This document shows, in pieces, positions 30,401 through 37,619 of a stretch of DNA of 64,000 nt; the stretch's first letter is position 1, and each line of letters opens with the position of its first letter. Source of the DNA: Mongoliimonas terrestris (GTDB lineage: Bacteria; Pseudomonadota; Alphaproteobacteria; Rhizobiales; Pleomorphomonadaceae). Below the pieces are notes generated by a model. The model saw only the letters and a program-made list of their open reading frames with translations. It had not been told where the DNA came from and made no database searches. The translations under genes and the position numbers were made by a program. The stretch covers positions 62,001-126,000 of the forward strand of contig NZ_MSIG01000007.1 of the NCBI RefSeq assembly GCF_001927285.1, written 5' to 3'.

Positions 30401-30907
30401 TACCCGAAGGTGTTCTCCGACTTCGCCAAGGCCCGCGACACCTACGGGCCCACCTCGACGCTGCCGACCGCCGTCTACTTCTACGGCATGGCGCCCGGCG
30501 ACGAGCTGACCGTGGAGCTGGAGAAGGGCAAGTCGCTGGTGGTCATCTGCCAGGCGATCGGCGAGGCGGACGACGACGGCATGGTGCGCGTCTTCTTCGA
30601 GCTGAACGGCCAGCCGCGCATGGTGAAGGTGCCGGACCGCAGCCTCGCCGCCGCCGGCAAGGGCGTACGCCGCAAGGCCGAGGAGGGCAATCCGAACCAC
30701 TTGGCCGCCCCGATGCCGGGCGTCGTCTCCACGCTCGCCGTCAAGGCGGGCCAGGCCGTGAAGGCCGGCGACGTGCTCCTCTCCATCGAGGCCATGAAGA
30801 TGGAGACCTCCATCCATGCCGAGCGCGACGGCACCATCGCCGAGGTGGTGGTGACCGCCGGCGCCCAGATCGACGCCAAGGACCTCCTTGTGGTCTACGC
30901 CGCCTGA
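27467..30907 (+). CDS. pyc: Pyruvate carboxylase
   Basis: 1146 residues from the GTG at 27467, behind a GGGGGG site. An earlier TTG (27425) would add 14 residues, but the family begins at this point (IKKLLVANRSEIAIRVFRAA). Order of domains: biotin carboxylase with ATP-grasp (HPGYGLLSE, ASWGGGGRGMRV, FIEVNPRIQVEHTVTE), carboxyltransferase (TDTTMRDGHQSLLATR, ECWGGATFDVAMRF, VFRVFDCLNW, HTHDTSG), the allosteric linker, and a biotinyl domain with the modified Lys near 1111 (IEAMKMETS). It makes oxaloacetate from pyruvate and bicarbonate, the main anaplerotic route here. It is a monocistronic gene. Confidence 0.97.
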   Translation: MAIKKLLVANRSEIAIRVFRAANELGLQTVAVFAEEDKLALHRFKADEAYQIGKGLGPIEAYLNIPEVIRVAVESGADAIHPGYGLLSESPEFAEACAEAGIVFIGPSPATMRQLGNKVAARNLAISAGVPVMPATDPLPDDMEVVKTEARRIGYPVMLKASWGGGGRGMRVIRDEATLLKEVTTAKREAKAAFGKDEVYLEKLVERARHVEVQILGDKHGEVVHLFERDCSVQRRHQKVVERAPAPYLTDAQRDELTAHAVKIGKATNYYGAGTVEFLMDSDTGAFYFIEVNPRIQVEHTVTEEVTGIDIVKAQIHILEGARIGTPESGVPPQAAIVLNGHAVQCRITTEDPEQNFIPDYGRITAYRAASGFGIRLDGGTAYAGAFITRFYDPLLEKLTAWAPSPEEAILRMQRALREFRIRGVATNLTFLDNIISHPKFQANRYTTRFIDETPELFVSVKRRDRATKILTYIADVTVNGHPETRKRARPAALVRSEAPVFKAPIQPGTRDLLKARGPKALATWMRDETRVLITDTTMRDGHQSLLATRMRTYDVAAVAEAYARALPGLFSLECWGGATFDVAMRFLTEDPWERLALVRDRAPNILLQMLLRGSNGVGYTNYPDNVVRYFVAQAASSGVDVFRVFDCLNWVENMRVAMDAVLDADKVCEAAICYTGDILDPARAKYDLKYYVALAKELERAGAHVIGIKDMAGLLKPNAARVLFRALREATDLPLHFHTHDTSGIAAASVLAAVEEGVDAVDAAMDAFSGTTSQPCLGSIVAALEGSARDTGLDQAAIRRISFYWESVRNTYAAFESDLKGPASEVYLHEMPGGQFTNLKEQARSLGLEARWHEVAQTYADVNRLFGDIVKVTPSSKVVGDMALLMVSSGLTPDDVVNPAKDVAFPDSVVQMFKGDLGQPPGGWPAALQRKILKGEEPLTARPGSLLPPADLDSVRVDLAQKIGATPTDEDLASYLMYPKVFSDFAKARDTYGPTSTLPTAVYFYGMAPGDELTVELEKGKSLVVICQAIGEADDDGMVRVFFELNGQPRMVKVPDRSLAAAGKGVRRKAEEGNPNHLAAPMPGVVSTLAVKAGQAVKAGDVLLSIEAMKMETSIHAERDGTIAEVVVTAGAQIDAKDLLVVYAA

Positions 30908-30929
30908 CGCGGCTGAGCCCCTTCTCCGG

Positions 30930-30944
30930 CCGGCGTCACGCCGG
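30930..30944. terminator. Short palindrome between pyc and the convergent flavoprotein gene
   Basis: CCGGCGT and ACGCCGG flank a single base, and the stop codon of the minus-strand gene lies at the centre. It could act as a weak bidirectional terminator for the two convergent genes. There is no T-tract. Confidence 0.35.
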
Positions 30945-32246
30945 TCGGATCCCCGCCTGCTCGAGCAGCCGGGGGATCGTCTCGCGAAAGGCGAAATAGC
31001 CCTTGGTGGCATGGCGATGGGCCCGCGTGTCCCACGCCCGCCGCACCCGGAGCAGCGGGATGCCGGTCTCGGCCAGCGCCGCCTCGACGGCCTCCAGCCA
31101 GTCCGCCACCGGCCCCACCGGCGCATAGGCGGTGACGACAGCCTCAAGGCCCGATCGATCCGCCCAGGCGACCACGGCCTCGGGCGCCGCGTCGTCGGCG
31201 AGGCGCTCCACCGCGGCGGACGGAAGGGCCGCGCCCGCCCGGGCGAGCGCGTCCCTCATGGCGCCGTCGAGAAAGGCGCGCGCCACGGCGCCGATCGGCG
31301 GATCGCCGGCGCGTGGCGCGCCGGCCCGCGCCCGGGCGGCCGGATGGACCGCGCCCGCCACGGCGGCCACCGCCGCAGGATCGAGCCCCAGGCTCTCCGG
31401 CGCCAGATCCTCCTCCGTCACCAGCAGACCCACCGCGTCCGCGGGCCGCAGCCGCGGCGCGCCGGCCGTCTCGGAAAGGTCCGGCGGCGTGAGATCCGCG
31501 GGCGGCAGGCCGCGCGGCGGCGGCAGCGGTGCTTCCTCCAGGGCCTCGGCCATGGCGGCAAGGCCGGTCGGGCAGAAGCGCCCGCCGGTGAAGGCCGCGA
31601 TGTTCTCCGCCGTCGCCAGATAGGTCTTGCCCGGCGTTTGCAGCCCGGCGACCCAGCGCCAGGAGAGGGTGTTGGAGGCCGGATCCGCGTCGACCAGATG
31701 GCGCAGGAAGAGGTCGGCCCCCAGCACCCAGGGCAGCTTCAGCGTAAAGATCCAGATGCTGGCGAACCACATGCGGGCGTGGTTGTGCAGCGAGCCGGTC
31801 GCGGCAAGTTCGGCCGCGAACGCGTCGAAGGCGTCGATGCCGGTTTGGCCCGCCACCGCGGCGGCGTAGCGGTCCGAAAGCGCCAGGTCGGCGTCAAGCG
31901 CCTCGACGGCCTTGGTGAGGTCCACCTCGTAGCGCCGCCATGGCTCCGGCCGCAGTTCCAGCCAGCCCTTCCAGTAGGTCCGCCACATCACCTCGCCGAC
32001 GAAGCGGGCGGAGAGACGCGGGCCGTGGCGGCCGACGGCCGGGCGCAGCACCTCCTCCTCCAGGATCAGCCGGTGCCGGACGTAGGGCGACAGCCGCGAC
32101 ACGGTGGCGGCCGCGCCGGGGCCGTGGTCATGGTTGCGCCCAGCCGCATAGGCCTCGCCCGCCCGGGGCAGGAAGGCCCGCAGCCGGTCGATGGCGGCGG
32201 CGCGGGTGGGTGGAAAAACAACCGGGTTGTCGGCGACGTCCAACAT
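30936..32246 (-). CDS. Cryptochrome/photolyase-family protein with apparently permuted domains
   Basis: 436 residues from the ATG at 32246. Residues ~30-260 match the helical FAD-binding domain of photolyases and cryptochromes: LSPYVRHRLILEEEV, FVGEVMWRTYWKGWLE, TGIDAFDAF, GSLHNHARMWFASIW, DADPASNTLSWRWVAG. The usual N-terminal alpha/beta domain is missing in front. The C-terminal ~160 residues show the pattern expected of that domain: a strand LLVTEEDL, a helix FLDGAMRDALARAGAAL, AVVTAYAP, AVEAALAETGIPLLRV and the closing TKGYFAFRETIPRLLEQ. This suggests a circularly permuted member. Photorepair or light sensing cannot be told apart. It is divergent from a renalase-like flavoprotein, 127 bp away. 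Confidence 0.85.
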   Translation of the reverse strand: MLDVADNPVVFPPTRAAAIDRLRAFLPRAGEAYAAGRNHDHGPGAAATVSRLSPYVRHRLILEEEVLRPAVGRHGPRLSARFVGEVMWRTYWKGWLELRPEPWRRYEVDLTKAVEALDADLALSDRYAAAVAGQTGIDAFDAFAAELAATGSLHNHARMWFASIWIFTLKLPWVLGADLFLRHLVDADPASNTLSWRWVAGLQTPGKTYLATAENIAAFTGGRFCPTGLAAMAEALEEAPLPPPRGLPPADLTPPDLSETAGAPRLRPADAVGLLVTEEDLAPESLGLDPAAVAAVAGAVHPAARARAGAPRAGDPPIGAVARAFLDGAMRDALARAGAALPSAAVERLADDAAPEAVVAWADRSGLEAVVTAYAPVGPVADWLEAVEAALAETGIPLLRVRRAWDTRAHRHATKGYFAFRETIPRLLEQAGIRPA

Positions 32247-32373
32247 GCTGCATGACTCGCTCGGTGAAATCGGGTGACGGTGACCGCTGGCGGAAACGGA
32301 GCGATGCCGTTCCATATAGGACAGCGCGTGGATCCGTCCCGGGTTGCGCGTCGTCTTCCGGCAAGGAGCCTCC

Positions 32374-33360
32374 ATGGCCGAGTCTGATCTGAGACCTCTC
32401 GAGGGCGTCGCGGTGGCGGTGGTGGGTGCCGGCATCGCCGGGCTCACGGCCGCGCGCAAGCTCGCCAAGGCCGGGGCGATCGTCCAGGTGTTCGAGAAGA
32501 GCCGCGGCATCGGCGGGCGGCTCGCCACCCGCCGCACCGAGGGCGGCCCCATCGACCACGGGGCGCAGTATTTCACCGCCCGCGAGCCCGCCTTCAAGGC
32601 CTGGGTGGCGCGGGCGAAGCTGGAAGGGGCGGCCGCCTCCTGGGCGCCGCGCGGCAAGGACGGCGAGGACGACTGGCTGGTCGGCATGCCCGGCATGAGC
32701 GGCCTCGTGACAGCGCTCGTCGACGGCTACAAGGTCGCCAACGAGAAGCGAGTGACGGCCATCGCCGAGGCGGACGGCGCCATGACGCTGACCTTCGAGG
32801 ACGGCACCACGATCGCCGGATTCCAGCGCGTCGTGGTGGCGGTGCCCGCTCCCCAGGCGGCGACGCTGGTGGCGCCGTTCGGCGCCCCCTTCGAGCGGAT
32901 CGGCGAGGCGGTGATGGCTCCGTGCTGGACCTTGATGCTCGCCCTCGACGCCCCGTTCGACCCGGGGTTCGACGTGGTCCGCGACCAGGGCGCCCTGCAG
33001 TGGATCGCCCGCGCCTCGTCGAAGCCCGGCCGCCAGGGCGACACGCTGGTGGCGCAGGCGAGCACCGCATGGTCGCGCGAGCACCTGGAGGACGCCGCCG
33101 AGAGCGTGACCGCCGACCTCCTCGCCATGCTCGCGGCGGCGGTCGGCCCGCTGCCGGCGCGCCGCTACGAGGCGGTGCACCGCTGGCGCTACGCGCTCGT
33201 GGAAAAGGCCGTCGGCGAAACCTTCCTCCTCTCCTCGGACGGTCGGATCGGCGTCTGCGGCGACTGGCTGGTCGCCCCTCGGGTGGAAAGCGCCTGGGCC
33301 TCCGGCGACAGCCTTGCCGACGCCATGGTGGCCCGCACCCTGCAGGCCGCCGGCGCGTGA
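32374..33360 (+). CDS. Renalase-like FAD-dependent amine oxidase family protein
   Basis: 328 residues, ATG after an AAGGAG site. N-terminal FAD motif VAVVGAGIAGLTAARKLAKAG with FEKSRGIGGRLATRR, then DHGAQYFTAR, VAVPAPQAATL and a C-terminal FAD segment IGVCGDWLVAPRVESAWASGDSLADAM. These are features of the bacterial renalase-like NAD(P)/FAD proteins, which can oxidise aberrant dihydro forms of NAD(P)H; the true substrate is unknown. Such genes are often found beside photolyase/cryptochrome genes, as here. The downstream hydrolase begins at a GTGA overlap, so the two are co-translated. Confidence 0.88.
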   Translation: MAESDLRPLEGVAVAVVGAGIAGLTAARKLAKAGAIVQVFEKSRGIGGRLATRRTEGGPIDHGAQYFTAREPAFKAWVARAKLEGAAASWAPRGKDGEDDWLVGMPGMSGLVTALVDGYKVANEKRVTAIAEADGAMTLTFEDGTTIAGFQRVVVAVPAPQAATLVAPFGAPFERIGEAVMAPCWTLMLALDAPFDPGFDVVRDQGALQWIARASSKPGRQGDTLVAQASTAWSREHLEDAAESVTADLLAMLAAAVGPLPARRYEAVHRWRYALVEKAVGETFLLSSDGRIGVCGDWLVAPRVESAWASGDSLADAMVARTLQAAGA

Positions 33361-34127
33361 CGGCGGCGCTGCCCTTCATCGCCCACGGGGAGGCGGGCGA
33401 CCGGCCGCCGATCGTCTTCCTGCACGGCTTTGCCGGCGACGGGCTCGGCTGGGCGAACGTGCAGCTGGCGCTCGCGCGCCGGCGCCGCTCGCTCGCCTTC
33501 GACCTGCCGGGCCACGGCCGGGCCCTCGCCTGGCCGGAGGTGGGGCACGCGGGTCTTGCCGCCAAGGCGGTCACGGCCAGCCTCGATGCTCTCGACCTGC
33601 CGCGTGTCCATCTGGTCGGCCATTCCATGGGCGGGGCGGTGGCGAGCCTGATCGCGCTTCGCGCGCCCGAGCGGATCGCCAGCCTCACCCTGGTGGCGCC
33701 CGGCGGCTTCGGCCCGGAGATCGCCCACCGCACGCTCCGGGCGTTCGCGGCCGCGCGGCGCGAGGCGGAGATCGCGCCGCTTCTCGACCAGTTCTTCGGC
33801 TTCGACCGGCCGCCGCCCCGGCGCATGGCGGCGCAGATCGCGCTCGCCCGCGACGAGCCCGGCCGCTGCGAAGCCCTGGCCGTCGTCGCCGATGCCATCC
33901 TGGACGGCACCCGCCAGAAGACCGTGGACCGGGCGGCGCTCGGTGATCTGCCGGTGCCGGTAAAGGTGATCTGGGGCCTGCAGGACCGCATCCTCCCGTG
34001 CCGGCAGGCGGACGGGCTTGCCGGCACCATCGCGGTGCACCGGTTCGAGGGCGTCGGCCACATGCCGCACCTGGAGGCGCATCAGGCCGTTGCCCGCCTC
34101 ATCGGCGAACAGATCGCGGCCGCCTGA
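33357..34127 (+). CDS. Alpha/beta-fold hydrolase
   Basis: 256 residues from the GTG in a 4-bp overlap with the flavoprotein gene. Typical alpha/beta hydrolase marks are visible: FLHGFAGDGLGW (oxyanion region), the nucleophile elbow GHSMGG, the acid in VIWGLQDRILP and the His in VGHMPHLEA. No lid or signal peptide is seen. It resembles hydrolases related to the acetoin-dehydrogenase E2 hydrolase group. The substrate is not predictable; its coupling to the renalase-like protein suggests a shared pathway. Confidence 0.9.
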   Translation: MTAALPFIAHGEAGDRPPIVFLHGFAGDGLGWANVQLALARRRRSLAFDLPGHGRALAWPEVGHAGLAAKAVTASLDALDLPRVHLVGHSMGGAVASLIALRAPERIASLTLVAPGGFGPEIAHRTLRAFAAARREAEIAPLLDQFFGFDRPPPRRMAAQIALARDEPGRCEALAVVADAILDGTRQKTVDRAALGDLPVPVKVIWGLQDRILPCRQADGLAGTIAVHRFEGVGHMPHLEAHQAVARLIGEQIAAA

Positions 34128-34164
34128 GCCCCCGGCCGCATCATCCCGCTACCGGTCGCCGCCC

Positions 34165-34189
34165 GGAACTTCACCCGCCCTCATGCGTC
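34165..34189 (+). promoter_or_regulatory. Possible EcfG-type promoter for the stress flavoprotein
   Basis: GGAAC at 34165 and CGTC at 34186 (16-nt spacer) are one base from the EcfG consensus and lie 34 bp before the ATG at 34223. Proteins of this family are commonly general-stress-induced. Confidence 0.45.
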
Positions 34190-34222
34190 CTACCTCTCGG
34201 AACCCGAACCCCGGAGGACGAC

Positions 34223-34720
34223 ATGGACGTGAAGACCGACGCCGCAGCCAAGCAGAAGGTGTGGGATCTCATCGGCAAGGTGAAGGTCGCCATGATGGCC
34301 ACCCACGCCGGCGGTGACCACATGCACGCCCGCCCCATGGTGGCGACCCAGAAGGAGTTCGACGGCGTCATCTGGTTCTTCACCGACAAGAACAGCCACA
34401 AGGTGGACCAGGTGGAGGGCGACCACCGGGTGCTCCTCACCTACGCGGACTGGGACAGCCAGACCTACGTGTCGGTGGACGGCACCGCCAGCATCGTGGA
34501 AGACAAGGGCACCATCGACCAGCTGTGGCAGGAGAGCCTGCGCACCTGGTTCCCCAAGGGCAAGGACGATCCCAACATCGCCCTCATCCGGGTGGACGTG
34601 GACAACGCCGCCTATTGGGACAGCCCGTCCAGCACCATGCTGCACGCCTACGGCTACGTGAAGGCCGCCCTCACCGGCGAGCGCCCGAAGGCGGGCGACG
34701 TGGCGAAGGTGAAGTTCTAG
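34223..34720 (+). CDS. Pyridoxamine 5'-phosphate oxidase-family general stress protein
   Basis: 165 residues with a GGAGGA ribosome site. A small FMN-binding split-barrel: VWDLIGKVKVAMMATHA, HARPMVATQKEFDGVIWFFTDKNSHKV, VLLTYADWDSQTYVSVDGTASIV and YWDSPSS. This matches the 'general stress protein 26' group, which binds FMN/FAD; the enzymatic role of the group is poorly defined. It is preceded by a GGAAC-type promoter motif, and its stop codon touches a RIME-like palindromic element, which may serve as its transcription end. Confidence 0.9.
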   Translation: MDVKTDAAAKQKVWDLIGKVKVAMMATHAGGDHMHARPMVATQKEFDGVIWFFTDKNSHKVDQVEGDHRVLLTYADWDSQTYVSVDGTASIVEDKGTIDQLWQESLRTWFPKGKDDPNIALIRVDVDNAAYWDSPSSTMLHAYGYVKAALTGERPKAGDVAKVKF

Positions 34721-34832
34721 AGCGCTTGTCCACCTGACGGACGCGTCAAGTCGACAAGGAATCGCTCCCGATCCAATGGCCTGGAGCATTCTCTCATCGA
34801 CCAAGTCATGCAACGTGATCGGAGAATGCTCT
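34719..34832 (-). repeat. RIME-like intergenic palindromic element, copy 1
   Basis: A 114-bp element in the opposite orientation to a second copy of exactly the same length at 41499-41612. The two align without gaps and at roughly three quarters identity or better by eye. Ends are AGAGC/GCTCT, and AGAATGCTC-type arms form internal hairpins. It begins at the stop codon of the stress flavoprotein gene. It resembles the Rhizobium-specific intergenic mosaic elements in structure. Confidence 0.8.
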
Positions 34833-34926
34833 AGCGGCGTTCAGGACCGTCGGGCATCGTCGAGTCCGGGTCGCTAAGTCCCGGACCCGCAGCCATTCCG
34901 CGCCTTGCATTTGTGCCGGCCCAGCC

Positions 34927-34960
34927 TGATGTGTATGGTCGAAGTCAGTTCTACACATCA
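34927..34960. promoter_or_regulatory. Palindromic operator of vapBC
   Basis: TGATGTGTA (34927-34935) and TACACATCA (34952-34960) form perfect 9-bp inverted arms around a 16-nt spacer, ending 14 bp before the vapB start codon. VapB-type antitoxins and VapBC complexes repress their own promoter through such inverted repeats, so this is the likely autoregulation site. Confidence 0.7.
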
Positions 34961-34974
34961 GCCGGGCCGGCCCC

Positions 34975-35220
34975 ATGCGCACCAACATCGACATCGACGA
35001 CGAACTCCTCGCCGAGGCCATGCGGATCACCGGCCTCACGACCAAGAAGGCGGCCGTGGAGGAGGCACTCCGGCAGATCGTGCGGGAGGCCAAGCTCCGC
35101 ACCGTCATCCGTGAGATGGAGGGTCTCGGCTGGGAAGGCGATCTCGAGGCCATTCGAGAAGGCTGGGGGCCGGCTGAGCCGCTGTCGGAGGAAGGCGGCC
35201 GGACCGCTCAGACCCGATGA
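34975..35220 (+). CDS. vapB: VapB-type antitoxin
   Basis: 81 residues beginning [12 protein letters not shown], the typical ribbon-helix-helix start of this VapB group, followed by [14 protein letters not shown]. The N-terminal half would dimerise and bind the palindromic operator just upstream. The acidic C-terminal half ([17 protein letters not shown]) would wrap and inhibit the VapC nuclease. It overlaps vapC by 4 bp (ATGA). Confidence 0.93.
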   Translation: MRTNIDIDDELLAEAMRITGLTTKKAAVEEALRQIVREAKLRTVIREMEGLGWEGDLEAIREGWGPAEPLSEEGGRTAQTR

Positions 35221-35606
35221 TCGTGGTCGACAGCTGCGTGTGGATCAACCAGCTGCGCGGCGCCGATACGCCGGGAACAAGAGTCCTCAAAGGTATCCGG
35301 CGACCATCCCGGATCCTCGTCGGTGACATTGTTCTTCTGGAGGTTCTTCAGGGCGCACGCACCGATGCCGAGGCTCGCCGGCTTGAGCAAGCCCTAACGT
35401 CTTTCGACACACGTCCGATGCTGGGTCCCGAGCGCGCCATCTCCGCGGCGCGCACGTTCCGTCGCCTGCGATCCCTCGGACTTACGGTCCGCAAGACCGC
35501 GGACCTCATTATCGCGGACTACTGTCTTGCCGAAGGCCATGAACTTCTGACGGACGACCGCGACTTCCAGCCCTTCGCCGAGCACTTCGGCCTGACCCTG
35601 CTGTGA
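35217..35606 (+). CDS. vapC: VapC-type PIN-domain ribonuclease toxin
   Basis: 129 residues with a PIN fold. The metal-binding acids are visible: Asp5 (VVDSCVWI), Glu42 (LLEVLQGA), Asp96 ([10 protein letters not shown]) and Asp114 region (LLTDDRDF). It would cleave RNA, typically tRNA or rRNA in this family, unless bound by VapB. The codon use and GC are somewhat lower than in neighbouring metabolic genes, in line with a mobile toxin-antitoxin cassette. It ends inside a 20-bp palindrome shared with the end of ecm. Confidence 0.93.
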   Translation: MIVVDSCVWINQLRGADTPGTRVLKGIRRPSRILVGDIVLLEVLQGARTDAEARRLEQALTSFDTRPMLGPERAISAARTFRRLRSLGLTVRKTADLIIADYCLAEGHELLTDDRDFQPFAEHFGLTLL

Positions 35607-35622
35607 CGGCGCGCGCCGTCAC
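35603..35622. terminator. Perfect 20-bp palindrome spanning both stop codons of vapC and ecm
   Basis: The arms GTGACGGCGC and GCGCCGTCAC are exact complements. The vapC stop (35604-35606) and the ecm stop (35619-35621) both lie within it. It can form a strong hairpin in either transcript and probably separates the two convergent genes, although no T-tract follows. Confidence 0.55.
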
Positions 35623-37619
35623 GCCGCCTGGCGAAGCCCCGCGCCGACGATCCGCACGATGTCGGCCATGATGTCGGTCAGCTGGAAGTCCTTCGGCGTG
35701 TAGACCGCCGCGACCCCCATTGCCTTCAGCGCCTCCGCGTCGTCCGGCGGGATGATGCCGCCGACCACCACGGGCACGTCGTCGAGACCGTTCTCGCGCA
35801 TGCGGGCCATCACCTCGCGCACCAGCGGCACGTGGCTGCCGGAAAGGATGGAGAGGCCGACCACGTGCACGCTCTCTTCGAGCGCCGCGTTGACGATCTC
35901 CGCCGGGGTGAGGCGGATGCCCTCGTAGACCACCTCCATGCCGCAGTCGCGGGCGCGGACGGCGATCTGCTCGGCGCCGTTGGAGTGGCCGTCGAGGCCC
36001 GGCTTGCCGACCAGGAACTTCAGCCGCCGGCCGAGCGCGTCCGAGACGGCATCGACGGAGGCGCGCACCGCCTCGATCTCGCCCGCGGAGGCGGATGCGG
36101 CGGCGCCGACGCCGGTCGGCGCGCGGTACTCGCCGAACACCTGCCGGAGCGTGCGGCCCCACTCGCCGGTGGTGACGCCGGCCTTGGCGGCGGCAATCGA
36201 CGGCTCCATGATGTTGCGCCCTTCCGCGGCGGCGCTTCGCAGCGCCTCCAGGGCGGCTTCGACCGCCTTGGCGTCGCGGCCGGCCCGCCAGGCCTTCACC
36301 GCCTCGATCGCCTCGGCCTCCACGTGCTCGGGCACGGTCAGGATGCCGCCGTCGGCGCCGGCGGCCAGCGGCGAGGGCTCCGTCTCGGTGTATTTGTTCA
36401 CGCCCACCACCACCTGGTCGCCGCTCTCGATGGCGGCGAGGCGGCGGGTGTTGCTCTCCACCAGGGCGCGCTTCATGTAGCCGCTCTCCACCGCGGCGAC
36501 GGCGCCGCCCATGGCGTGGATCCGGTCCAGTTCCTCGCGCGCCTCGGCCTTCAGCGCCTCCACCTTGGCGGTCATCACGGTGGAGCCGTCGAAGATGTCG
36601 CCGTGCTCCAGGAGATCCGTCTCGAAGGCCATGATCTGCTGCATCCGCAGCGACCACTGCTGGTCCCACGGGCGCGGCAGGCCGAGCGCCTCGTTCCAGG
36701 CCGGCAGCTGCACCGCGCGGGCGCGGGCGTTCTTGGAGAGCACCACGGCCAGCATCTCGATCAGGATGCGGGTGACGTTGTTCTCCGGCTGCGGTTCGGT
36801 GAGGCCGAGGGAGTTCACCTGCACGCCGTAGCGGAAACGGCGGAGCTTGGGATCCTCCACGCCGTACCGGCTCTCCAGGATCTCGTCCCAGAGCTCGGTG
36901 AAGGCGCGCATCTTGGCGATCTCGGTGATGAAGCGCATGCCGGCGTTGACGAAGAAGGAGATGCGCGCGACCGCCTGCGGGAATTCCGCGTCCGGGATCG
37001 CACCGGAGGCCTTCATGCCGTCCAGGATGGCGCAGGCGGTGGCGAGCGCGAAGGCGAGCTCCTGCACCGGCGTCGCGCCGGCCTCCTGCAGGTGGTAGCT
37101 GCACACGTTCATCGGGTTCCACTTCGGCATCGCCGTGTAGGTCCAGGCGATGATGTCGGTGGTCAGCCGGATCGACGGCGTCGGGGCGAACACATAGGTG
37201 CCGCGCGACAGATACTCCTTGATGAGGTCGTTCTGGGTGGTGCCGTTGAGCTTGGCCCGGTCCGCCCCCTGCTCGTCCGCCGCCGCCACGTAGAGCGCCA
37301 GAAGCCAGGCGGCCGTGGCGTTGATGGTCATGGACGTGTTCATGCGTTCCAGCGGGATCTGGTCGAACAGCCGCCGCATGTCGCCGAGATGGGCGACCGG
37401 CACGCCGACCTTGCCGACCTCGCCGCGGGCGAGCACGTCGTCCGGGTCGTAGCCGGTCTGGGTCGGCAGATCGAAGGCGACGGAAAGACCCGTCTGGCCC
37501 TTGGCGAGGTTGGACCGGTAGAGCGCGTTGGAGGCGGCGGCGGTGGAATGGCCCGCATAGGTGCGGATGATCCACGGCTGGTCGCGCTTCACGGTTCCGG
37601 TCGGCGTCGTCTCGGCCAT
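35619..37619 (-). CDS. ecm: Ethylmalonyl-CoA mutase
   Basis: 666 residues from the ATG at 37619, chosen because GGAGGAGAG lies just upstream. The start also matches family members (DQPWIIRTYAGHSTAAASNALYR). The N-terminal barrel (GLSVAFDLPTQTGYD, MNTSMTINATAAWLLALY) resembles methylmalonyl-CoA mutase. The C-terminal B12 domain has the cobalt-coordinating motif GLDGHSNG, then GLSILSGSH and VVVGGIIPP. Single-chain mutases of this type convert (2R)-ethylmalonyl-CoA to methylsuccinyl-CoA in the ethylmalonyl-CoA pathway. Divergent ccr next door makes its precursor and mcd at 41.7 kb takes its product, so Ecm is preferred over methylmalonyl-CoA mutase. Confidence 0.94.
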   Translation of the reverse strand: MAETTPTGTVKRDQPWIIRTYAGHSTAAASNALYRSNLAKGQTGLSVAFDLPTQTGYDPDDVLARGEVGKVGVPVAHLGDMRRLFDQIPLERMNTSMTINATAAWLLALYVAAADEQGADRAKLNGTTQNDLIKEYLSRGTYVFAPTPSIRLTTDIIAWTYTAMPKWNPMNVCSYHLQEAGATPVQELAFALATACAILDGMKASGAIPDAEFPQAVARISFFVNAGMRFITEIAKMRAFTELWDEILESRYGVEDPKLRRFRYGVQVNSLGLTEPQPENNVTRILIEMLAVVLSKNARARAVQLPAWNEALGLPRPWDQQWSLRMQQIMAFETDLLEHGDIFDGSTVMTAKVEALKAEAREELDRIHAMGGAVAAVESGYMKRALVESNTRRLAAIESGDQVVVGVNKYTETEPSPLAAGADGGILTVPEHVEAEAIEAVKAWRAGRDAKAVEAALEALRSAAAEGRNIMEPSIAAAKAGVTTGEWGRTLRQVFGEYRAPTGVGAAASASAGEIEAVRASVDAVSDALGRRLKFLVGKPGLDGHSNGAEQIAVRARDCGMEVVYEGIRLTPAEIVNAALEESVHVVGLSILSGSHVPLVREVMARMRENGLDDVPVVVGGIIPPDDAEALKAMGVAAVYTPKDFQLTDIMADIVRIVGAGLRQAA

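Noticed and set aside
27482..31147. 1221-codon minus-strand open frame opposite pyruvate carboxylase
   Set aside because: It is the antisense shadow of pyc. The His/Arg/Asp-rich product matches nothing, and pyc is a full-length known enzyme.
30936..32246. Truncated photolyase pseudogene lacking its N-terminal domain
   Set aside because: The frame is intact over 436 codons, the FAD-domain motifs are all present, and the C-terminal part looks like the missing domain rather than random sequence.
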